Assembly (NCBI GenBank): GCA_947175585.1
Contig: CAMWNL010000079.1
Location: forward strand, 1 to 7,097
Source: an uncultured Bacteroidales bacterium
GTDB taxonomy: Bacteria; Bacteroidota; Bacteroidia; Bacteroidales; Muribaculaceae
Reading direction: 5' to 3'
DNA: 7,097 nucleotides
Part shown: in pieces, positions 1 to 5,251 of the stretch
How positions within the stretch are numbered: position 1 is the first letter of the stretch
Layout of the letters: each line of letters begins with the position of its first letter
The notes under the pieces: model-generated
The model's database searches: none
What the model was told of the DNA's origin: nothing
Seen by the model: only the letters and a program-made list of their open reading frames with translations
Made by a program: the position numbers and the translations under genes

Positions 1-1250
1 GTGCCGTCATGTCCCCTTACAACCATGACCCACGCCAGGCGAAGCAAACACGTACCTATGACAGTAATGACAGTAGGCGTCATGGAGTAGCCCTGACCGC
101 GCAGTGACGCGCCGGCCATTTCGTAAGAGCAGGCGATGAACTGAAATGTAGTGCCGCAATGAATACGCGTGACAGCAAATGCAATCACGGCCGGGACAGT
201 AGTGAATATTGAAACCGCTTCTGGAGCAAATACGCAAACAGTCATATCGAAACACAAACTACCAATAAAACTCATAACTAAACCGGCCTTTAGCACCTGG
301 CCACACCGTTTCAGATTACCGGCTCCGTTATTCTGGCCGGTGAACGCCACAACAGACTGTGCAAAGGCGCTTATAATAAAATAACCGTACAACTCAAAGT
401 TGATAGCGGCTGCAGACCCGGCCATGGCGTCGGAACCAAATGAGTTTATAGCGGACTGGATAAACACATTTGAGAACGAAAACACCATGCCTTGAATACC
501 TGCCGGCACACCAATTTTCAGAATCTTTGACAGCTCTACCTTATGTCGCAACGACATCTTCTTAATGCGTACACAATACGGATCCTGTTCCCTGGTCAAG
601 ACTATAAATATTATTGAAGCACTTACACAATTTGAAATCACCGTAGCCCAGGCAACACCATCTACCCCCATTCCACAAATCAGAACAAAGAACAAGTTGA
701 GGCATACATTGACAAGTCCACCGGCCAGCAGAGCATAAAACGGACGCTTCGTATCACCGAAACTCCGCAGAATAGCAGCCCCGAAGTTATAGACCATCAT
801 GAATGGCATGCCGACAGAATAAATCCGCAGATAAACCGTGGCCGCTTCAAGAACATCATCCGGAGTGCCGAGTGCATGCAAAATCGGCGTGGCCACGCTC
901 GAACCTACGCACAGCAACAAAACACCACTCAAAAAAGCCAATGCGACAGCTGTCGAAATCGCCCTGCGGACACCGTCCTTGTCAGAACGGCCTATATAAT
1001 TGGCTATAACGACATTTGCACCGACAGATATACCTAAAAATAAGTTTACTATGAGGTTAATCACCGGACCGTTGCTTCCGACTGCCGCGAGAGCGTGATG
1101 ACCTATAAAGCGACCTACCACGGCAACATCGACAGAGTTAAAAGACTGCTGCAATACACCGCTGGCAATCAATGGCAATGCAAATATAAACATATTGCGG
1201 TAAATATTGCCGCTGAGCATATCGACTGACGATGTTGAAGATTTATGCAT
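1..1250 (-). CDS. MATE family efflux transporter (3' end cut by window edge)
   Basis: This is an inner-membrane multidrug/toxin extrusion transporter, a family that exports cationic drugs or metabolites in exchange for Na+ or H+. The frame is open from the ATG at 1250 to the window edge, giving 416 full codons; family members usually have about 440-460 residues, so only the last helices are missing. Visible features are alternating hydrophobic helices, the N-terminal block SVDVAVVGRFIGHHALAAVG (39-58), the conserved turn LRSFGDTKRP (161-170) and the second-half block AFTGQNNGAGN (302-312), which are typical of MATE proteins of the YoeA-like type. The two halves share the expected internal pseudo-symmetry. 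The start is supported by an in-frame TAA upstream with no other ATG between, and by a promoter match at 1279-1310; a GGAG lies 4 bases before the ATG. It is divergent from the acid phosphatase gene. The substrate cannot be predicted. The family call is very secure. Confidence 0.95.
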   Translation of the reverse strand, partial: MHKSSTSSVDMLSGNIYRNMFIFALPLIASGVLQQSFNSVDVAVVGRFIGHHALAAVGSNGPVINLIVNLFLGISVGANVVIANYIGRSDKDGVRRAISTAVALAFLSGVLLLCVGSSVATPILHALGTPDDVLEAATVYLRIYSVGMPFMMVYNFGAAILRSFGDTKRPFYALLAGGLVNVCLNLFFVLICGMGVDGVAWATVISNCVSASIIFIVLTREQDPYCVRIKKMSLRHKVELSKILKIGVPAGIQGMVFSFSNVFIQSAINSFGSDAMAGSAAAINFELYGYFIISAFAQSVVAFTGQNNGAGNLKRCGQVLKAGLVMSFIGSLCFDMTVCVFAPEAVSIFTTVPAVIAFAVTRIHCGTTFQFIACSYEMAGASLRGQGYSMTPTVITVIGTCLLRLAWVMVVRGHDG

Positions 1251-1278
1251 AGGACTCCGGTGTTTTGAATTCGTTATG

Positions 1279-1310
1279 CAAAATTACTTAAAATGCGCAA
1301 GCATAACAAT
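1279..1310 (-). promoter_or_regulatory. Bacteroidetes-type promoter for the MATE gene
   Basis: On the minus strand TAATTTTG (1286-1279) matches the Bacteroidetes -7 consensus TAnnTTTG exactly. ATTG (1310-1307) lies 20 bases upstream and is one base off the -33 consensus TTTG, at the usual spacing. Transcription would begin near 1272, giving a leader of about 20 bases before the ATG at 1250. The motif match is seen directly; promoter activity is inferred. Confidence 0.65.
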
Positions 1311-1327
1311 GTATCCATTATTTTTCG

Positions 1328-1335
1328 TAATTTTG
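1328..1335 (+). promoter_or_regulatory. Probable -7 box for the acid phosphatase gene
   Basis: TAATTTTG matches the Bacteroidetes -7 consensus TAnnTTTG exactly and lies 22 bases before the phosphatase ATG. No convincing TTTG -33 element is found 19-21 bases upstream, so the promoter may be weak or activator-dependent. The leader between box and start is A/T-rich with no Shine-Dalgarno, as is usual in this phylum. Confidence 0.5.
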
Positions 1336-1357
1336 AACAGACAAAATATTTAATCTG

Positions 1358-2092
1358 ATGAAAAAAATAATATCATTTCTTTTTGTAGCCGCGATAAGCA
1401 GTTCAGCGCTATTTGCTCAGGATCATAGCACTAAGCCTAACAATTATTTCCTAAAGTACAGCGAAACTCCCAATAGTTTAAAACTCTTACCTCCGCCACC
1501 GGCTGAATCTTCGGCACGATTTGCCTATGATAAAGAGCAGTATGAATGGGGAAAATCACTTCGCAACACTGATCGCGGTCAAATGGCCGTCAGCGATGCT
1601 ACATTAGGTACAAACTGGCTTAATGAGGTATTCGGAGAAGCATTCGGCTATACAATCACACCGCAAACAGCACCCGAGATTTGCCGACTCATTGAAAACA
1701 TGAGGCAGGACGCCGGGGATCTCGCTACCCGCGAAGCCAAGAACCATTATATGCGTACACGGCCGTTTGTATATTGGGGCGAACCGACTGCCACTCCTGA
1801 CCATGAAGGATTTTTACGGACAAACGGCTCATATCCCTCAGGCCACACAGCCATCGGTTGGGCAACTGCGCTGGTTCTCGCTGAAATCAATCCGGAGCGC
1901 GCTACGGAAATATTGCAACGGGGTTTCGAATTCGGACAGTCACGTGTAATCGTCGGTGCCCACTATCAGAGCGATGTCGATATGGGACGTGTTGTTGCTG
2001 CCGGAGTAGTTGCATCGCTACACTCTAATAAAGACTTCGAAAAACAACTCAAGAAAGCAAAAAAAGAGTTTAAACGCATCAAGAAAAATTAA
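1358..2092 (+). CDS. Secreted class A (PhoN/PhoC-type) acid phosphatase, PAP2 superfamily
   Basis: This is a periplasmic non-specific acid phosphatase that removes phosphate from organic phosphomonoesters through a phospho-histidine intermediate. The 244-residue protein begins with a Sec signal peptide (KK, then hydrophobic 4-19) with likely cleavage after A17-L-F-A20; there is no lipobox Cys. A PPPP stretch (45-48) precedes the catalytic domain, as in enterobacterial PhoN. The three-part PAP2 signature is complete: K128-x6-R135-P136, S158-Y-P-S-G-H163, and S195-R196-x5-H202-x3-D206. GSYPSGHT and the phrase around MRTRPF mark it as class A rather than a lipid phosphatase, and it has no transmembrane helices after the signal. 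The last 20 residues are Lys-rich. It is a single-gene unit with its own promoter box at 1328 and a stem-loop 51 bases after the stop. Its role is probably phosphate scavenging (inferred). Confidence 0.93.
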   Translation: MKKIISFLFVAAISSSALFAQDHSTKPNNYFLKYSETPNSLKLLPPPPAESSARFAYDKEQYEWGKSLRNTDRGQMAVSDATLGTNWLNEVFGEAFGYTITPQTAPEICRLIENMRQDAGDLATREAKNHYMRTRPFVYWGEPTATPDHEGFLRTNGSYPSGHTAIGWATALVLAEINPERATEILQRGFEFGQSRVIVGAHYQSDVDMGRVVAAGVVASLHSNKDFEKQLKKAKKEFKRIKKN

Positions 2093-2140
2093 ATCCATTG
2101 AATCTGCAGATAATATAAGGCACCAAGTTCTTGCCGGAAA

Positions 2141-2184
2141 TACTTTGGCGCAGCTAATCTGAATCGGTTAACTGCGCCAAATTA
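2141..2184. terminator. Bidirectional stem-loop terminator between convergent genes
   Basis: A perfect 10-bp stem, TTTGGCGCAG (2144-2153) with CTGCGCCAAA (2172-2181), continues inward after one mismatch with five more pairs (2155-2159 with 2166-2170, one of them G-U) around a 6-base loop. The GC core flanked by A/T on both arms suits termination from either side. The stem lies 51 bases after the phosphatase stop and 29 bases after the histidine kinase stop. The T-tracts are short and interrupted, so efficiency is uncertain. Confidence 0.72.
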
Positions 2185-2210
2185 TTTATGTTAAACTCGT
2201 TTTGTTTATC

Positions 2211-3416
2211 CTAAGCTCCTGCCTCGGGTAACTGTATGCGGAATGTTGTGCCGACACCGATGGTCGAGTCTTTGACAAAGATAGCTCCATTATGATACTG
2301 CTCAACGATTCGCTTGGCAAGAGTAAGACCCAGCCCCCAGCCTCGACTTTTGGTTGTAAAGCCTGGATTAAATACGGTCTTGAAATTCTTTCTTGCAATA
2401 CCTTTACCGCTATCGGTCACCTCAACTACAGCCATGCCGCCATCAGACATAGTCACAACGGATATACTGCCACTGTCGCCGATCGCATCAACCGCATTCT
2501 TTATCAGATTTTCCATAACCCATTCAAACAACGGAGGGCAAGCATTTACCGGAAGATCGCCATCGCTAAGAGTCACGGTCAGAGATATGCGTGGAGATAT
2601 ACGGCTTGACATATATGATGTCGCGTTACTTACAATAGTATTCAGGTCGCAATCCTCCATCTTGGGCTTTGAGCCTATTTTTGAAAATCGCGAAGCTATC
2701 ATACTTAACCTGTTGACGTCTTTATTCATTTCCGCGACAGTTTCACTGTCAACTCCCATATCAGGCAAAAGCTCCATCCATGCCATAAGTGAAGAAATCG
2801 GAGTGCCGAGCTGATGAGCTGTCTCCTTAGAAAGTCCGACCCATACTTTATTCTGCTCGGCTTTCTTTGTTGTAAGTACAGCAAAATAAACGACTACAAT
2901 AAATGCAAGCATCACGAGCAACTGTACATAGGGATAGTAGCTCAATCGCTTCAGTAATGTCGAATCTTCATAGTAAAGATGCTGCATCGTCTGTGGCGCA
3001 ATTACTATATGAATGACATTGGGCGTGGTCGATAACTCGGCGAGCTTGGATTGAAGAAAAACCGCGTTGGCTTCGGACATCTCCCCCACTCCGCTGTCAT
3101 CTCCCTTTTCAGGCAGATCAAGATTGCGATATTGGAGTATATTGCCATCGTCATCAGTCAAAAGCACAGGTATTGTGGTGTTGCGCTCAATTATACCAAG
3201 TAAAAAATCAAGGTCCACCACACTCGGTTCGTCAGTCGCTCCAAGATTGATAATCTGTTTTGTCGCATCGGCCCATATTTCCATGCGGTCGCGCTCCTGT
3301 GTTGAAAGATCGTTTACAAGGCCATTGGATATATATAGAAAAAAAGCGACCATCGCCGCGGCAGTTATCAACAACGCGGCTTTGCCATATCTTCTGAAAT
3401 CATATATGCTTGCCAT
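2211..3416 (-). CDS. Orphan membrane sensor histidine kinase
   Basis: This 401-residue two-component sensor kinase autophosphorylates on a His and should pass the phosphate to a response regulator. TM1 spans about 12-30, a periplasmic sensor region about 31-160, and TM2 about 161-181; the cytoplasmic kinase follows with no recognisable HAMP or PAS domain. The H-box is E198-T-A-H201-Q-L-G-T-P206, with H201 the phosphoacceptor. The ATPase domain has the N-box (N303-LIK-N307), G1 D335-S-G-K-G339, an F-box-like G-F-T-T-K stretch (352-356) and G2 G359-W-G-L-G-L364, so it looks catalytically intact. It is the last gene of the four-gene unit, starting 10 bases after the aroB stop with no Shine-Dalgarno. 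No receiver-domain gene is in the window, so the partner is unknown. The sensor region matches no domain I recognise. The family call is secure; the signal is unknown. Confidence 0.95.
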   Translation of the reverse strand: MASIYDFRRYGKAALLITAAAMVAFFLYISNGLVNDLSTQERDRMEIWADATKQIINLGATDEPSVVDLDFLLGIIERNTTIPVLLTDDDGNILQYRNLDLPEKGDDSGVGEMSEANAVFLQSKLAELSTTPNVIHIVIAPQTMQHLYYEDSTLLKRLSYYPYVQLLVMLAFIVVVYFAVLTTKKAEQNKVWVGLSKETAHQLGTPISSLMAWMELLPDMGVDSETVAEMNKDVNRLSMIASRFSKIGSKPKMEDCDLNTIVSNATSYMSSRISPRISLTVTLSDGDLPVNACPPLFEWVMENLIKNAVDAIGDSGSISVVTMSDGGMAVVEVTDSGKGIARKNFKTVFNPGFTTKSRGWGLGLTLAKRIVEQYHNGAIFVKDSTIGVGTTFRIQLPEAGA

Positions 3417-3426
3417 GACTTATCAA

Positions 3427-4506
3427 TCAAATACCCATCAGATCGCGGTAGATGTCAAGGGCCGCCTTTATATTATCCGTATCGACTTCGCAATCAATCC
3501 TGACCTCACCGACATTAGCGAGAAGAGTAAAATTAATATGCTCGGGCGATGAATTTTTCTTATCGTGAGCCATTAAAGCGAGAAGTAAAGGATAATCATC
3601 ACACGTTATATCAAATGCACCGTAAACAGACCGCACATAGGAGGCATACCGGTGTAACACGTCTGACGGAAAACCCTGTAACATCGTTGACATTACCAAT
3701 TCAACGACTATACCCCACGCAACAGCATAACCATGAGGGACGGGAGAATGTCTGCAGTTCATCGCAAAACTTTCGAAAGCATGCCCTACCGTGTGCCCCA
3801 GATTAAGAGCCCGGCGGATGCCATGCTCATGGGGATCTTCAGTCACAATCCGCTCTTTAACCCCTACGCTCGTCCGGATCAGAGAAAGCAATCTGTCATG
3901 ATCCTGAAGGCCGTCCATTATATCGAAATCAAGTAAAGCATCAAATTCTTTGCGGCCTTCGATGAGCGAATGCTTTATCATTTCGGCATATCCGGACAAC
4001 AATTCCTGAACGGGAAGTGTATTAAAGAAAATTGTAGATATGACCACGGCATCAGCTTCTGCGAAAGCTCCTATTTCATTTTTACATCCATTGAAGTTTA
4101 TGCCTGTCTTACCACCTGCAGATGCATCAACTGCAGCAAGCAGCGTGGTCGGTACATTGATAAAATGTACTCCTCGTTTGAATGTCGCTGCTGCAAAACC
4201 TCCCATATCGGTAATCATTCCACCGCCGACATTTATCACCATCGACGAGCGAGTCGCTCCTGAAGTGTTCAACTGATGCCAAATTGCAGATAGGGCTTCG
4301 AGTCCCTTGTTAACATCACCGGCAGAACATGTAATGATTTTAGCAGAAGAGACAGCCGATGACATCGATGAAAGCAGCGGCAACACCACATTACCGGTAT
4401 TTGTATCAACAATAACAAATATGGCGTTAGGTTTTATATCGTCCACAAGTCTATCTATGGCCTCACCGGGGCTATTAGTAAATATCAGTTGTTGCGACAT
4501 AGTCAT
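3427..4506 (-). CDS. aroB: 3-dehydroquinate synthase
   Basis: This cytoplasmic enzyme catalyses the second step of the shikimate pathway, cyclising DAHP to 3-dehydroquinate with NAD+ and a divalent metal. At 359 residues it has normal family length. The NAD-binding core includes N92-V-G-G-G-M-I-T-D100 and G102-G103-F104, followed by PTTLLAAVDASAGGKTG (119-135) and C141-K142-N143. Expected metal ligands are all present: E175 (GYAEMIKH), H238 (LNLGHTVGH) and H258 (PHGY). Catalytic lysines are also visible: K133, K142, K178 and K316/K317 in the HDKKN motif. The ATG at 4506 is 4 bases after the stop of the HAD gene; a second Met codon two codons later (4500) is an alternative start. The following kinase gene is 10 bases away. 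No other aro genes are nearby, so its place in this operon is not explained by pathway clustering. Identity is essentially certain. Confidence 0.97.
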   Translation of the reverse strand: MTMSQQLIFTNSPGEAIDRLVDDIKPNAIFVIVDTNTGNVVLPLLSSMSSAVSSAKIITCSAGDVNKGLEALSAIWHQLNTSGATRSSMVINVGGGMITDMGGFAAATFKRGVHFINVPTTLLAAVDASAGGKTGINFNGCKNEIGAFAEADAVVISTIFFNTLPVQELLSGYAEMIKHSLIEGRKEFDALLDFDIMDGLQDHDRLLSLIRTSVGVKERIVTEDPHEHGIRRALNLGHTVGHAFESFAMNCRHSPVPHGYAVAWGIVVELVMSTMLQGFPSDVLHRYASYVRSVYGAFDITCDDYPLLLALMAHDKKNSSPEHINFTLLANVGEVRIDCEVDTDNIKAALDIYRDLMGI

Positions 4507-4510
4507 GTAT

Positions 4511-5251
4511 TTATAAAGTCAACATTTCATATAGTAACTGAGGAAAAGCATCTGCACATTCCGGCATAGAATCAAAAACGATGGCTGCGCCTGCTTTTTC
4601 AAGTTCCGCCCTCGGTACCGGGCCGGTAACCACACCAATCGTAAAGGCTCCGGCAGTAGCAGCCGATTTAACTCCCAACGGTGCATTTTCAATTGCGATT
4701 GCCTGTGACGGAGTCACTCCTGCCAACTGCATGCCGCGTATATATGGTTCGGGGTGAGGTTTGCCGTGAGTGACATCTCGCGAAGTCACTCGCATACCGT
4801 CTAAAAAGACGCCTGGATAGTCTTGTTCAAGTCTGTTGAGCAATGAGTTTTGTCCGGATCCTGTCACCAGCACCCTTCGCATGCCAACTTCTTTCATGAT
4901 ATCAGTAAGTTCACGTGCCCCCGGCATCGGAGATACATCGGGGAGATGTTTGAATATTTCAGTCTTACGACGATATAATTGCTCGCACTCTTCGGGAGTG
5001 GCATGCATGCCACGACAGCGTTGCATAAGCAAATCTATTGTCTGTGCTCCTGTCATGCCTTCATATAGAAAAAACTCATCACGGGTGACAGCCAAACCAT
5101 TCTCCTCACACATTATCCTCCATGCCTCGGCATGATTTCCCATTGAGTCGTAAAGCGTGCCGTCCATATCAATAAGGGCGGCTACAGGTTGGAGACGTTT
5201 ATAGCGGCGTCTCTCTCTATAGTCAGTAATTATATCTTTTAAGTTTGTCAT
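4511..5251 (-). CDS. HAD superfamily hydrolase, beta-phosphoglucomutase-like (BT2127-like)
   Basis: This is a cytoplasmic Mg2+-dependent phosphohydrolase of HAD subfamily I with a helical C1 cap. Motif I is D28-M-D30-G-T-L-Y-D-S (nucleophile D28, acid/base D30); motif II is V-T130-G-S-G-Q; motif III is G-K164-P-H-P-E-P; motif IV is I-E188-N189-A-P-L-G. The cap (about 37-105) carries YEGMTGAQTI. The whole pattern, including ENAPLGV and VTGSGQ, closely resembles B. thetaiotaomicron BT2127, described as an inorganic pyrophosphatase (comparison from memory). Cap Glu E64 aligns with the BT2127 residue E47, while the Arg two residues later is Met66 here. About 17 extra basic N-terminal residues (RERRRYKR) precede motif I. 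Its ATG overlaps the upstream stop as ATGA, and aroB follows 4 bases after its stop, implying coupled translation. Substrate may be pyrophosphate or a sugar phosphate; true mutase activity is less likely. Confidence 0.92.
   Translation of the reverse strand: MTNLKDIITDYRERRRYKRLQPVAALIDMDGTLYDSMGNHAEAWRIMCEENGLAVTRDEFFLYEGMTGAQTIDLLMQRCRGMHATPEECEQLYRRKTEIFKHLPDVSPMPGARELTDIMKEVGMRRVLVTGSGQNSLLNRLEQDYPGVFLDGMRVTSRDVTHGKPHPEPYIRGMQLAGVTPSQAIAIENAPLGVKSAATAGAFTIGVVTGPVPRAELEKAGAAIVFDSMPECADAFPQLLYEMLTL

Noticed and set aside
7..255. 82-residue minus-strand reading frame rich in Cys and His
   Set aside because: It overlaps the MATE gene in another frame; the MATE frame is open through this stretch and gives clear family motifs.
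2277..2284. TATCTTTG on the minus strand as an internal promoter
   Set aside because: It lies near the 3' end of the kinase gene with only the terminator downstream and no gene to drive, so it is probably a chance match.
2314..2814. 166-residue plus-strand reading frame
   Set aside because: It is antisense to the kinase domain, whose motifs are intact on the minus strand; no family resemblance of its own.
3067..3552. 161-residue plus-strand reading frame
   Set aside because: It is antisense to the kinase 5' half and the aroB 3' end and looks like a shadow frame.
5192..5213. Hairpin GAGACG/CGTCTC as a frameshift stimulator or terminator
   Set aside because: It lies 40 bases past the slippery heptamer, has only a 6-bp stem with a 10-base loop, is inside the HAD coding region and lacks a T-tract.
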